A DNA stretch of 64,000 nt, from NCBI GenBank assembly GCA_024734495.1, contig JALMQS010000128.1:17973079-18037078 (forward strand). The letters are read 5' to 3'. The notes under the pieces were generated by a model that saw only the letters and a list, made by a program, of their open reading frames with translations, was not told where the DNA came from and searched no databases. The position numbers and the translations under genes are program-made. Numbering within the stretch: position 1 is the stretch's first letter; the number at the start of each line of letters is the position of its first letter. Shown piece after piece: positions 20,752 to 33,002 of this stretch. The DNA is from Forficula auricularia. Its lineage: Eukaryota; Arthropoda; Insecta; Dermaptera; Forficulidae.

Positions 20752-21487
20752 TAAAAAAAAGGCCATGTTCTAGTAATAAAAACCATTTACCAGAAAATGA
20801 AGTGAGATCTGATATGGCGCCAAGTTTAACATCACCAATTTAGTAAATGAGTTGAGAATATTATAGTAATTGCAATTAAAACACATTTTCACATACTTAG
20901 TTGAAATAATTTCCCTGAAATTTGGCATTTACACATTGTAATGTATGACGAATTAAGTTACCATATCATGAGATCATAAGTAGGGAGATTGGAGTGGGGA
21001 GAGATCCTAAAAATCAAAATCAATATTATAAAATAATGCGTAAATGCCAAGTTTCAGGAAAATGATTTCAATTAAAAATGAGAAATGAATAAATATAGAG
21101 ACATGTAAAATAAAAAACATGCGTTTTTATTGAACTTACTATATTCTCGGGGAATCGGATTAGCCGAGAGCTTAAAGACACTAGCCTTCTAAGCAGGAGT
21201 CCGGGTTCGAGTCCGAGTCCCTGCATTGATATTTGACCGTGCTATAATCTGATTCCTAGTCACCAATCCGTCTGGCAAGCGTGGTGACTGTTATGCAACC
21301 CCTTACCATTTGATGGAAGAGGCCTATATTCAGCAGTGGATTGTCGATATCGACAGGCTGATGATGATGATGATGATGACTATATTCTCGAGTCATTTAC
21401 TAAATTGGTGATGTTGAACTTGGGGGCTAGATCTCACTACTTTTTCTGGCAATCAGTTTTTTTATTACATGAACTTGGCTTTTTTAC
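20752..21487. mobile_element. foldback element interrupted by a SINE
   Basis: The left arm (about 20758-20870, with AGTGAGATCTGATATGGCGC and ACATCACCAATTTAGTAAAT) and the right arm (about 21379-21485) are inverted copies. A second inner pair of inverted segments lies at about 20890-20940 and 21010-21070 (TGGCATTTACAC versus GTAAATGCCA). The SINE at 21150-21378 sits at the inner edge of the right arm and duplicated 12 bp of it. Confidence 0.7.
21150..21378 (+). mobile_element. tRNA-derived SINE with (GAT)n tail
   Basis: A 229-bp element flanked by the perfect 12-bp duplication actatattctcg (21138-21149 and 21379-21390). The head is tRNA-like: an A-box-like TTAGCCGAGAGC and a B box GGTTCGAGTCC, spaced as in an internal RNA polymerase III promoter. 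An anticodon-loop-like CTTCTAA suggests, but does not prove, an arginine tRNA origin. The body ends GAGGCCTATATTCAGCAGTG, then CAGGCTGATGATGATG. That tail type is one I associate with insect SINEs mobilised by RTE-type LINEs. The intact duplication indicates LINE-style insertion. Confidence 0.88.
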
Positions 21488-21847
21488 ATAATTGTTTAGG
21501 ATTAATCTCTTCAGAACCGGCGTGCAGAAAAGTAATTCATTTATTTTCCAAGATAGTCAATCTGACATACCTATACCTAAAATATAAAAAAAGAGATCGG
21601 ATTCCATCTGAAATATAATAAAAATAATCCGTAACAACTATAATTTATGTTAGTAGAAAACACTTAATCCTATTTTTTTGACAAATTTTAAGTCTGCTAC
21701 CATCGGCACTTTGAACTTCTTATTTTCAACCGAATGTTTTCTACATTTGATTCAATCACGAATCAACTGTAGGAATTTTTGTCAAATATTGAGTGAAAAT
21801 AATATTTGAACTTATATATTTCTAACTTGAAATAATGATCATAAATA

Positions 21848-22066
21848 AATTTTTATAATTTTCTAACTAATATAACAAAGAATAATTGACATATTAATGA
21901 GAATTGTTTTGACCGCGCTTATTTGAAAAATATATTTTATCACGAGACTCGTAATCCGCAGTAGTCTCGTGATAAAATATATTTTTCAAATAAGCGCGGT
22001 CAAAACAATTCTCATTAATATGTCAATTATTCTTTGTTATATTAGTTGGAAAAATTATAAAAATTT
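21848..22066. repeat. near-perfect 101-bp-arm palindrome
   Basis: Arms 21848-21948 and 21964-22066 are inverse copies with very few mismatches, separated by a 15-base loop. The arms include TTTTGACCGCGCTTATTTG and CACGAGAC. No boxes of the CTGAAGA/GAAAC type and no coding sequence are present. Such a long, well-preserved hairpin suggests a recent foldback element or an inverted duplication. Confidence 0.85.
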
Positions 22067-22244
22067 TCTTATTTTCAATTTCTTCCTGTTTTCTTGCATT
22101 TCTGAAACTAGAAAGTCCAAGATCTAATCGGTACTTTTTGGAAAAACAAAAAACTTGGCTCCATAATGAACTTTCTACGCTTATATCTATCTATCCTGAG
22201 TCTAAAATTCCGTTTAGTTGTTTTAATAGTATCTGTGATAACTA

Positions 22245-23565
22245 TTTATATAATCAGAGGAGGGATAAAGATGAGATTAAATTAAAAATAAATAAATAAA
22301 TGATTTATGAATAATTTTGACATATTTTCTATTTAAAATGAAAATTTCAATTTTTACATATAATTTATTAAATTAATTTCAATTTGTCATTTCTTCATAA
22401 ATATTTAGTAATAGAGAGAAAAAAAATGATAATTTATTACTATTAGTTATCCTTGATATTGAAAGGGGTTTGTATAAAATATGAGAAGGATTAAGCAAAG
22501 AATTTAAATGGAAATTGAAAAAGAATGAAATGCAAGAAGTAGATTACCGCGAATTCTTTAGATACTTGGTGTGTTTATTTATTGCCCGGTATTCCTAATA
22601 AGGGATACAATGGCATCCCCAAGCCTCCCACATCCTGAATCAAAGGATTTTGCTAATACCTAACTTCACCTAGTCAGTGATTAATAAAAGCTTTTCGTAT
22701 TGCATCATATTATTATAGATACAATATAATGGTTTGAAATTGATTCATTAAACAAAATAAAGTTTTTTTTTTGTTTGATTTTCATTGATGTAAATAAGTA
22801 TTATTTTATCTTTGGTAGTTGTTTTCTCATCGATATTTTTTTAATCCAAGAATAAAATTCCGTTGATTACAAGAAATAAATGCAATTATTTTATAGAAAT
22901 AATCAGAAATTCATTTAATAAGATATTAATCGTTTCGGATATAGTTTTTCCTTTATTAAAGAACTAAGTGTGAGAAAATATAAACATTTTGTAAGCAGAA
23001 ATCAATGAGGTTGTCCTTTGCTTGATGGAAATACATTGATATTATTTATAATATAATTAATTATATATGTAAGTATAAATATGTAATTACATATTTAATT
23101 TATTTGTTAAGGACTATAGTTTTAAATATTTGGTCTTCATCATCAGTCTTTGTAATTAAAAAAATTCGGTGACCGTTAGATACCATGTTAGTACTTTTGG
23201 CATCGGGAAAGCTTAAATAATGAGAAATGAAAACCTCGAACTCCGCTAGAATCACGAAAAATAAGTTCATTCTAAAAAATATTGATTAATTTTCAAAAAG
23301 CAGTCTATCTGATCTTTCCTTGATCTAGTTTTTATTATTTATATATTTCAATCATTTAAATTTGTTTCGGTCTTTTTGTCTAAATTATTAATGAAATTTA
23401 ATTTTTAATAAAGAGAAAAATCATATTATTCCTGGATCACCGATATTTGATCACTCCTTCTCATTAGTATTAATAAATTATCAAAGTATAATGAGTCAAA
23501 AAATAATTAATTTTCTTGTTATATAATCATTATTTAGCGTTAGCATTGATTTTCTTTTAAGCAAT
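22245..23565. other. AT-rich stretch with one foldback trace
   Basis: No gene seen. 22995-23165 resembles the left half of the foldback at 59040-59395. It has GAAATCAATGAGGTTGTCC and a minus-strand CTGATGATGAAGACC at 23146-23132, but the expected GAAAC reads AAAAC. Confidence 0.5.
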
Positions 23566-23930
23566 ATGCTGAGATTCCCCTGTGGATCGGGGCTAGAATT
23601 GGTTCACAATGTCCCCTGCTTGTCGTAAGAGGCGACTAAAAGGGGTTGAGTGTGGATTTTGTTTCCTCACCTCGTAAAAAACACAGTTACAAACAAGATC
23701 CTAGAATATTCGGGCGGACATCACGGAAACAGCTTAAAAATTGGCTCATTGAATACGCTGTGTCTATACAGCAAATTATTACTTTAGGAGTATATTATTT
23801 AGAAATAATCGTAATTCAGAAGAGAAGAAGGGATGATGTGGAAGGTGATCTTATTATTATATCTCCTAGTAATTTACTCATTATTAAGAAATTGGAGAGC
23901 AGTTACACGGAATTTAATTGTTTGGTGTGA
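23565..23930 (+). other. repeat-like block containing GTCGTAAGAGGCGACTAAAA
   Basis: 23570-23650 reads like a known dispersed arthropod motif (CCCCTGTGGATCGGGGCTAG, then CTTGTCGTAAGAGGCGACTA). I recall such sequences from many insect genomes but cannot assign a family. The overlapping 94-codon frame (23646-23930) has no recognised domain and is probably chance. Confidence 0.35.
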
Positions 23931-24484
23931 ATCACTTGGAAAGCCAAGGCTTCTATAGCAAAGATGAAAATTTGATTATACTATAATATCCTGCACAATT
24001 GGTGACTTTAATTTTTGTCAGCAAGAAAAATTTATTATTATTACTGCATTTAAATTTTTCCAGCATCAAAATACTTATATAGTATTTTGAGTGGTTTGCA
24101 GTTTAATATGCTTTCTTAGAGCCAGAAACTACATTGAAATTATGATCTATCAATCTGAGTAATTCAAAATAACATTGGTAGTATGTAATTAATGAATATA
24201 TCTGTTTAATCTTTGAAGTGGAGCATTCTCGATAAAATCCACTTTAAAACCAGTTTGTTCAAACAAGAGTCTATGTACAATTGATCAATTAATAATAGAT
24301 AAAAATTCAAGAAAAAATTATTGATTATATATATTATATCTTCTAGTAGTTTACTCATTATTAAGTAGTGAGATCATACTAGAAAATTTTTCAAAATGAT
24401 TTGATTACTTTATATCCTATAATATTTGCTTCATTTATTTTTAATAGAAATCATTCTCAGTTGATATAATGAAATGTTTCTTAA

Positions 24485-25034
24485 GGTAGTTGTTTCACCA
24501 TATGGGTTTTTCTTAGGAAATTTATGAACAATATAGTTTCGGAGATATCAAATTCCAAAGAGAGAGTTTTTCAGACTCTTATACATTGCACTATTCGGGA
24601 TATCGAAAAGTTTACATACATATTTAATTATAATTAAGAAACTCTTCTTACCATTGCTATAAAAAACTTATCCAACATTAAACAATAACTAATACATTTT
24701 TTAAGAAAATTTTAATTCGTAGTTACAACACAGTTTCTGAGATACTAATGAGTAAATAATTAAAAACAAGCTGACAACAACGCATGTATTTAACCTAAAA
24801 AGCGGGTTAACTTTAGAAATTTTTTTGACGTTTTTTCGTTTCAGCCATTGTCGCAACAGCTTTCCCTCGCTTTTGTTTTATAAATCTAGCCAGATTTGTC
24901 AAACGAGCACGGGATTGGCTAGAAGTGGTACATAAACCGCAAAAAGTTTTGGCCCTATGAATTATAAATCCTTATATTCTGTTCTATATACTCTAGCATT
25001 AACTTTTTGCTAGTATTGTCGCGAAACAACTACC
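24485..25034. mobile_element. TTAA-type MITE, subfamily B, copy 1
   Basis: 550 bp between TTAA at 24481-24484 and TTAA at 25035-25038. The terminal inverted repeats GGTAGTTGTTTC and GAAACAACTACC are a perfect 12 bp. The right end has ATTGTCGCG inside the repeat, as in subfamily A. An inverted sister copy is at 44321-44979. There is no open frame. TTAA duplication is the signature of piggyBac-type integration. Confidence 0.88.
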
Positions 25035-25144
25035 TTAAATGAAATAAAAAATACCTATTTAAAATTTCTAGAAAAAATTAAAATAACTGAAAAGGAATAA
25101 ATAATCAAATGACTTAACAAAACTTTATTTATTGGGTACATGCT

Positions 25145-25660
25145 TTGACTTGGACTAAATTATTACATAGACTTCAAAAATGGGGATCTCATAGCTTGAT
25201 GAATCTCCAAAGGATCGTGGATGCAATTCAGTGGCGAGCTATTATTCTAAAAGAAGATCCAGCATTAGCTAGCACTCTCGATTTCCTGGCCTATTATAGA
25301 ACCGTCACCGCCCTTGCCCTTTTTTAAAGATACTACGAGTAACATGGCGATTGAAGAGATACAATCAACAATCCCTCCTAAAGCCTCAATTCTGCAAAAT
25401 ACACGATTTTTAACAAACTTTAGCTGTTAAATTAGTATTAGATACTAACAGATCAAATGAAGTCTCCAATTTGTTTATCCCTAAGACTTCTGAAAACTGA
25501 AAATGCATTGGTCCTTCCGTCTTTCCGGCGATATATAACCTTCAATCTTTCAAGACTTCCTTTCAATCCTTTAAATTTCTCCTCCTAATTCTTTTCATTA
25601 TGCAGACTTCAGAGGTTGCACTTTTTTAGTCCGACGTCCTCTTGTATCGGTATTATTATA
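25145..25660 (+). pseudogene. LINE reverse transcriptase C-terminal relic
   Basis: The 60-codon frame starting at 25145 (KWGSHSLMNLQRIVDAIQWRAI and following) matches the EYGSHLWRGASKYSLGTLEAIQKRA region of the copy at 27690-28397. The match continues, frame-broken, through a SIPPKA-like stretch, a rearranged WN-LP region and TYNLQSFKT-like text near 25535-25560, to the terminal MQTSEVAL (25600). It is 5'-truncated and has stops. The fragment lies downstream of the RT catalytic core, so no YxDD motif is expected. Confidence 0.75.
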
Positions 25661-26031
25661 ACAAACAATTGTCTAGGAACCTGAAGAATATTTTACTGGG
25701 GTCAAATATATAAAAGTTTAAGTCATTGACATGATTAAATGTCTAAAAGTCCAAAAAAAGAACGCTGGAATTTACCCAGGAGGAAGGAGGTTCATTTAAA
25801 AGTCTGTGTTTTTTATTAGTTCAAAAAATTAAAAGAAGAAGTGAAAGAAGTAGCTCAAAAAATATAAATAATTATTAAATTGTCCCCTTCAATTTATAAA
25901 AGTTCTGCTACTCTCGGCAAAAAGAAACTTCCAATTATTAAACATTCAAATTTCAAACTTTTAGAAGAATTCTTTTTGAGGAGGGAGAGGGAAAATCAAA
26001 ATTTATGAAAAATTAAATTATTTATTAATAG

Positions 26032-26075
26032 ATTAGAATATTTTATCTAAAATTTTAGATAAAATATTCTAATTT
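26032..26075. repeat. short perfect palindrome
   Basis: TTAGAATATTTTATCTAAAA is followed by its exact inverse, a hairpin stem of about 20 bp in a low-GC context. Confidence 0.8.
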
Positions 26076-26362
26076 TCCTTTTAAAAAAGAAATACGGTAG
26101 AGCCCAACCTAACCAAATGTCCATTTAAATTCCCGAGGTCAAGACAGTGAAATAAAAATAAATAAATATATAAATAAGAAATACGAAATAATAAGAAGAA
26201 ATATAGTGTAAGCGAAATTAAGTTTCAGTGTTTTTAGTTAAATAGATTTCTCTATATGCAAATGAATATAAGGTCGTAATCTTAAGATTTCTAAATGGCT
26301 AATTTCTAAGAAAATTTATTATATTGATCAATTAAACAAGATATAAATGACAGATAAAATAT

Positions 26363-26630
26363 TTATATTATGTGTGCCATGCATTGAGTGAGTAGGAGCA
26401 ATAAGTTGTTGAATCCATAGCGAACTTCTGCCTCCCAACTGTGGGGCCAAAATCTTTTCCTTGAGCAAATGTCAATGGCCAGGATGCCAGCCTGAAGTGA
26501 AGTCATTGAGTTGGACTCTTCGTCTTGGTCGCCTGGAGCCTTCATTTTCTCTACTTCTGACTCATCTGGCTTACAGCACAGTGCAGCATTCTTTCCAGAT
26601 TCCTTTAGTGTTGATTGCAATCCCCTTCAG
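26363..26630 (-). other. GC-richer open frame, possible exon of unknown gene
   Basis: An 85-codon minus-strand frame (NAALCCKPDESEVEKMKAPGD, EESNSMTSLQAGILAIDICS) lies in a block with balanced base composition and codon-like periodicity, unlike the AT-rich surroundings. A plus-strand frame of 99 codons overlaps it (26461-26760), and another minus frame reads FGPTVGRQKFAMDSTTYC. Three open or nearly open frames make the choice uncertain. I recognise no domain and see no clean splice pair. It could be a host exon, a retrocopy or a DNA-transposon gene fragment. Confidence 0.25.
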
Positions 26631-27124
26631 CAATAATGCACACTTTATGATTATTACCGATTCGTCACAGAAACAGGAGCTGGGTCTAATTGATGCAATC
26701 CGACATGTCATTAACAAATTAAGTTTCTTAATAATTAACATAAAGATGATAGAATTATAGTCCATTACAAGTGTGATAAATTGAAGACTCGGTTAATTTA
26801 TTAACTGTGTACTACACTGAATACAGTTTACTTTCTCTCAAAATTACTATAATTTATGTTTGGTTTGGTAAGATTTGACATCTTAAAACTTTGACATGTT
26901 GAAAGTATCTGTATTCCCAGAATAATCAAACTCTAAAACAATGCATACTGTTGGCGTACTTACATTTTATAAGAGTGAATCTATGTCTACTGTGTAGCTA
27001 GTCTTCGCAACTCGCAAAATGAATGACCGCTAATGTAAACCGAATGTGCATCCAAATGGGACTTAATGCTTAAATGAAGGTAAAGCCTTATTTGAAACGA
27101 TAGTCTCAAACTAATAGTTTATAT

Positions 27125-27385
27125 TTAAATAAATAAATAAATAAATCTTTATTACTCGACCAGCTTAGAGACACAAGTCCTCGGTGGCTAAGTCAAAAAT
27201 ATCAATACAAATTAACTAAAGATATTAATAAACATCAATACAAATCAATTACAAGAAATTAACAATTAACAAGAAAGAAAAAAATAGAAATGTATGCTCA
27301 TAAACAAATAACATGATCGTAGATTCTCATAAAATGACAAAAAGTAATTTAAATAAATCCGCGCAAAAACCCAAAATTTCGTTAA
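27125..27385 (-). mobile_element. LINE 3' end with (TAAA)n tail
   Basis: On the minus strand this reads ...CCACCGAGGACTTGTGTCTC, then TAATAAAGATTTATTTATTT, ending in four or more TTTA units at 27127-27146. It matches 63776-64000 on the other strand (GGGTTTTTGCGCGG, TGAGCATACATTTCTATTT and CCACCGAGGACTTGTG). The simple-repeat tail and the shared 3' sequence indicate a non-LTR retrotransposon cut short at its 5' end. It is not obviously the same family as the RT fragments. Confidence 0.75.
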
Positions 27386-27689
27386 GCTCTAATTTCCTTT
27401 AGACCCTCTTAATTAGTGCTCGTCGAAAAATTTTTAAATTGAAAACAGAAAATAATTGCCACAACATGAAAGTCACACCTTTTTCCGAGTAGAAGCAGCT
27501 AGCTACTTTTGATTGCAAGGGTCTATTATAAATTGAGTAGCTCAATAGTCATTATGATCAAGTCCAATTTTTGGAGATTTCAAAATTTTCGTAAATTGTA
27601 TGCAAATAAATTAGATATAGGAATTTTTTTTTACTCCTCATTTTATTTCTTCTGAATTTATTTTATATAATATTAGAATTTAATTAACA

Positions 27690-28397
27690 TCATTTTTTTA
27701 ATTTTTTTTTTTTTTTTTTAATGCAATCGAATGCAAGAAGGGGTGCACCAGTAAAGATGCAGCTCCTATGGATCTCGAAAGACCCTTGCATTACCGAAGA
27801 GAAGGGAAAGTTGATTAGGTGGGAGGGTGTAGATGTAGGGTGTCTATGCATTCCGGTTTTGAAGGTTTGAAGATTATAGGTGCTGGGAAAGATGGAGGCT
27901 GGGAGAGAGTTCCAGTTCCTTGAAGTCATGGGGATATATGTATTGGCGAATGAAGTGGTCCGGCACTTTTCTAATTTGACCGCGAAAGAGTGTTGGGAGT
28001 CAGCAAAACGCGTGCTACGTACAAAGCATGCTTTGGGGGGGGGGATTATTGATTTTATCTCATCAGAGCACCTGCCGTGATAGTATCTATAGAATAGGCA
28101 AAGGGCAGAGACATTTCTTCGATGAGCTAGCGAGTCGAGGGAGTCGGTGAGGGTAGAATCGTCAATTAGCCTGACGGCTCGTTTCTGAATTGCTTCCAGG
28201 GTACCAAGAGAATATTTAGAGGCTCCTCTCCATAGATGAGAGCCATATTCGAGACAGGGGCGGATTTGGGACTTGTAGATGGTGAGAAGATGTGGGGGCT
28301 TGTAAAATCCCTTGGAAATGAATAAGTAGCCAATCTTCCTTGCTGCAGATTTCGCCACAGAGGAGATGTGTTCATTCCAAGACAGGCCAGATGCCAC
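27690..28397 (-). pseudogene. LINE reverse transcriptase C-terminus, 5'-truncated
   Basis: The best copy of this LINE family: 235 uninterrupted codons from GLSWNEHISSVAKSAARKIG to a lysine run encoded by the poly(A) tail. Landmarks in order are YKSQIRPCLEYGSHLWRGA (about 43-61), IQKRAVRLIDD (70-80), LAHRRNVSALCLFYRYYHG (90-108), MTSRNWNSLPASIF and TYNLQTFKTGMH. This is the region after the RT palm in Jockey-like and related non-LTR elements. The nominal first Met is just where the 5' truncation falls. The A-tail appears as the T-run at about 27702-27719. Clade assignment is uncertain because endonuclease and RT core are missing. Confidence 0.85.
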
Positions 28398-28399
28398 AG

Positions 28400-30490
28400 A
28401 GAATTGTTATTTAGTCACTTAATTGTATTGGCATCTGACTCATTTATAGATTTTGCACCTTCAAAGTACCACAGAGGATTTTACACTTCCTAATATCTTT
28501 ATTAAAAATATATATTTTCACTCTTAGATAGAGGTAATTATTCTAATTAATCCGTTTTTTATAATCTTAGTTCATTTATATATATTTAGATATTAAAGGG
28601 TTTGTTTAAAAAACAATACGCAATAACATGCAATATTTAAACGAATTTATAGGAATTTCCGACTATATTGTACTCCAATAACTGTGTTATTGTAAATCTG
28701 AAAAGAAGATATTTGGCTATAATTAAAACAGATATTAATTCATTTTTACAAAATTGTACTTGTACCACCTTTAAAAAATGACTCATATTATTATTACTTT
28801 CACTAATTTATTTATCATTACATTTATTATTCTTAAAATCGTTTTATTAATCCAACCCTAATGTCATATTCATAATTTAGAATCCCAATGTACCAATATA
28901 ATTTGTACCCAAGGTTTCAAATTCTATAAATAAAATTCAATCATAGTAATAAATTAAAAAAATAATACATCAATCACCTGTTTTAATTAAAGATGATTTA
29001 TCACTAAAAGAATTTCTTATTAAAAATTGAGCTATTGCGTTAAACTAATGTGAGTTTTTCTACTCAAGCACAGGGGTATCAAAATTTAAATCAAAATTAG
29101 AATAATCACAATAATAAAGTAAGCTCAAACTAAATGTCTCTTCAAAGTTTCTGATCATCAGCAGGGTCATTTGGGCTGAGCTTAAGCTTTAAAATAAATG
29201 TCTTCTTCTCAAACTTACAATTGTAATTAGTTTGACTTGGTGAAATATAGCCTTGCTCTTTGTAATAGGATCTCTCTAATTTGCATATGAATGCTTTAAG
29301 AGCTACTGTCGTTTGGCCTCTTCGATGGAGTTTAAGGTCATAAAGAGAAACGGAGTCGTGATTTGTCAATAAATGACTGCACGAATCCTGATTATTTCGG
29401 AGATTATCTTCTCTCGATGTTCAGAGGTCCATTAGACAAATGAACTGCGTCCAATGGAAGAGTGCGCCTTCACGCCAGCCCTTAATGATCGTTCCTTAGC
29501 CACTGGCAAACTTAGATCAAATCGACCAAGGGACTACCATTCACTAATTTGCTTTCGATAAGCAGGCGTGAATAAATTATATAACTTGGTGTGCATTTCA
29601 CAAGACTTATACTCATCTCTTTTTGTCGCATCTTAAATAAAGAATTTAATAAAATAATAAAACTTTCTAAAATTATTCTGTAAAAAAAGTGGGCTCTGCA
29701 TTTTTAAATATAACTGCATCTTTAGGGTAAAATGAGACTCTATTAGGATATGTTTATTTGTTTGCCAATATGTCTGTCATATCACCATAGCTCATAAACT
29801 AAAGAAAATACAAACTTTAAATTTACAAGTTATACTTATATGTATCGAATTTTCTTGAAACCAAAAAACTATATTAATCGAAGAATATTTTGCAAAGGGT
29901 TTAATTTTTCGTGAAGTAAAACTTAAATTTTATCATGGATTATGCGGTATTTCATAAAGATCTCATTAAGTAGAATTGACCTCATTTTTTTCATTCATTC
30001 ATTTTAAAATGGTGATGTAGGAAGGCATTAAATGATCTATTTTTACACCATTTTCTAATGTTATGTATAAATCATTGAACATAAACTAAAAATACGTCCA
30101 TTTATCAACGAAAAATAAGAACGAATTTGGTATCTTAAGTATTTTGGAAGATACGTAACGCTCGGTCGCGAGTCTGACTCACATTTGGCCACTTTTAATT
30201 TATTTTTTCATCCTTCTATCTTCATGACATTTTCTTTGAATTCTCTATTATTAAAAGATTAATAAATTAATTAATATTAATAATCCAAAAAATGATATTT
30301 ACCTATAAGCATATCAAGCAAAACGCACACTGTCTAATTAATTTCTTATAATTAATCATTTATAGAGAGACTTAAAAAAATTACTAAAGTAAATTTTTGA
30401 TAACCCCCCCTAAAAAATGAAGTAAAGATAAAAATAGGTACACGTTCTAGAGTAAAAGATTGCTCTTGCAAATGCAGTCAATATCCAACA
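28400..30490. other. AT-rich stretch, nothing recognised
   Basis: Only short frames without similarity (for example 29142-29369 minus). 29390-29560 is slightly richer in GC, but neither strand gives a protein I recognise. Confidence 0.45.
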
Positions 30491-30499
30491 TATCCTAAG

Positions 30500-30675
30500 G
30501 GCCGGTTGTATGTCGCAAAGTAAATGCTTTTTACCACTAACCAGGGGTAGCTGGTAAATGGAGGGGCTGAGATGGCACCGAAAGTTCTGTCATCTGATTG
30601 GCCATCCCAGCCCCTCCATTTGCCAGCTACCCTTGGTTAGTGGTAAGAGCTGTTACCTGCGACATACAACCGGCC
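30500..30675. mobile_element. 176-bp foldback MITE with TAAG duplication
   Basis: GGCCGGTTGTATGTCGCA at the left and its exact inverse at the right, with the whole element folding into arms of about 76 bp (ACCACTAACCA...GGAGGGGCTG and inverse). TAAG flanks both ends (30496-30499 and 30676-30679). Superfamily uncertain; a 3-4 bp duplication with GG-starting ends would fit a Harbinger-like or similar element. Confidence 0.8.
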
Positions 30676-30679
30676 TAAG

Positions 30680-32515
30680 TCATCATTATACATTTTAGCG
30701 GTAATCAAAACAATGACTAGTTTGAGACAACCACTTGACTACATTGGACTCTAACCCTTTTCTCTTCTCTAAAATTAATTTCATTATCATTTATCGTTTT
30801 AAAAGATGTAAACATATAAACATATTTTTGAATGAAATTACAGTTGTAGGTTTCAATTGACTTCAAAACGTAATTTTTATTACAATTCTTTACTCATATT
30901 TCCGACCCAATGTAATATTTCCTCTTTCTACAACAACGAGCTGCCAGATAGTAGGGCAAATTCCTCAATTTGAGATACAGAAGCTCATCTACAGTAGGTA
31001 TGCCAAATAGGCTAAGGTCAGCTATTAATGCCAGAGGTACTCTTTATACGTTTTATCCGAATATATATACTTATATACCTGTATTTATACTTGTTTATAC
31101 AAATAATTAATAATAATTTATAAATACAAATTTTATTTAATTGAATAATTGTCTCAAGATAGCAGTAGACTATCAAAGAAAAAGAGGCATATCTCTAAAG
31201 TGGAAGGCATTTATTTCAATTAGCAGGATCCATTTGTGCCTTTCTAAATTGTTTTTCAACATGAGTAGGTAATGAAGAATGGCACGAAAAGTGTAATTGA
31301 AATGTTAGTTGATTTTCAGCATGAATTATGATAACAGAGCAATTACATGAGCATGGGTTGTACAAATCCTTGTCTTTTTCTTGTGTCTTCTCTGAGCTAC
31401 TCTCTCTTTCTGATCAGATGATGGGAATTAGAACAAGACTTCACATCATGAAACATACTCTTCCGAGAAGAGAACATGACTCATAAACAACATTGGTGAA
31501 TTATATAATCTAAGATAAACTGTGAAAAATGAATGGCGAATTCTTTGAGGTATTCAGCGACATTTATTTTGATGAATAAGCCAAAACATACCCATTTTTG
31601 GCAAACAAACTTTTAGTTATATTTTTTAAAGATAACGATGAAAAACACACCCAAAAGATGAAGTATCTAATAAATCCTTGTATTAGAAAAATCACTGAGA
31701 CTGTCCAATAATTAATCCGAGATGTTATACATAATTTTTCTTACATGTCCAGGAGGAATTGTATTCACCTCTGAAGACATATATTATTGACAGGACGGTA
31801 GTTCAAAAATTGTCGCGCTGGGTTTCTAAATAATAGGAACTGATGAAATTAAGTATTTATTTAATATTAATTATACTCTCTAAAGACTATTAATAATTTA
31901 ACCAAAAAATCTTTTATAAGCACATTTTAATTAAAAAAATGTTATATTTTTTTTTTAGTTTCTTGAATTTTAAAAAATAATGGGATCAGCACTGTGGAGT
32001 AGAAAATTAAATTTATCTCATCTTTGTATTCATTTAATTAATTCAAACAGACGAATAACGTGTCTTGTTAATAAGAAGTATTTGATGGATTTACGAGTAT
32101 TTCATTAAAATACACATCAAATTTTTTAAATTAAACATGCTTGTAAGAAATTAAACTAATAAATAATCTAGAAAATTACCCCTAAAGGACACTGCAGAAA
32201 TCTTAAAGGGAAAGTTTGAGGTTGAAAAAAAAAATATAAAAATAATGAAAATAATATTACCCCATAGAAGCTGACTATTTAGTTCTATCCCTAAAGACGC
32301 TTTTGAGCAGACACTTTTCCTGGCGCTCACTCATTCAAGAATCAGCGGTGTCTCGGGTTGCATAAGTTACTGGGGTTCTTTTGAATTTCTAAAGCATTTG
32401 GCATTTAGCTGTATATTATGTTAATTAATAATGAAATATAGATCCATAAAGAGAAACAAAGAGGTTGTTCTGTGCTTGATGCAAAATAAAAACTTTTCAA
32501 TGAAATATATGGACC
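30680..32515. other. AT-rich stretch, nothing recognised
   Basis: No gene or element identified. 32440-32500 contains AAAGAGAAACAAAGAGGTTG, a fragment of the terminal sequence of the foldback family at 59040. Confidence 0.45.
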
Positions 32516-32523
32516 ATTTAATA

Positions 32524-32994
32524 CAGGGGTGTCCAACCTTTTGGTTTACACGGGTCGAATTTGAAGTAAAAACGAATGCCTAGTGCCGCAGATAAAATAT
32601 ACTAATTCTAATGATATTTTTAATCAACAAAGATAGTTAATAATGTAGAATAAAGATATCCACCAAGACAAAGAAGCAAAAATATCTTTAAAATATTTAG
32701 GTATATTTAATAAAAAATGGAGTCAAATATGACAAAATTGTGATTATTTTTCAGGAAAACTTTATATATTTTTTCACATTCAAAATTTAAAATTGCTTTT
32801 ATTTTTCGAAAATTTTTGGGGAGATTGTCCAATTTCTTCTTATTTTAGATTAAAAAAAATATATCCGATCAAATTGTATCAGATATGTTTACATTTCCAG
32901 TAATTTCATAAAAATCTCAATGTTTTAAGGAAGTTTATAATTTCATGTCGGACCACATTCATCGCAGTGCTGGGCCGCGGGTTGGACAGCCCTG
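32524..32994. mobile_element. hAT-like MITE (CAGGGGTGTCC family), complete
   Basis: 471 bp starting CAGGGGTGTCCAACC and ending as the inverse of CAGGGCTGTCCAACC. The flanks atttaata (32516-32523) and atttacta (32995-33002) match at 7 of 8 positions, the hAT duplication length. The interior is AT-rich and non-coding. A longer, right-truncated relative lies at 55646-56445. Confidence 0.85.
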
Positions 32995-33002
32995 ATTTAC
33001 TA

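Noticed and set aside
21160..21225. Functional tRNA gene
   Set aside because: The A and B boxes belong to a SINE with target duplications and a LINE-like tail; the acceptor stem is not formed.
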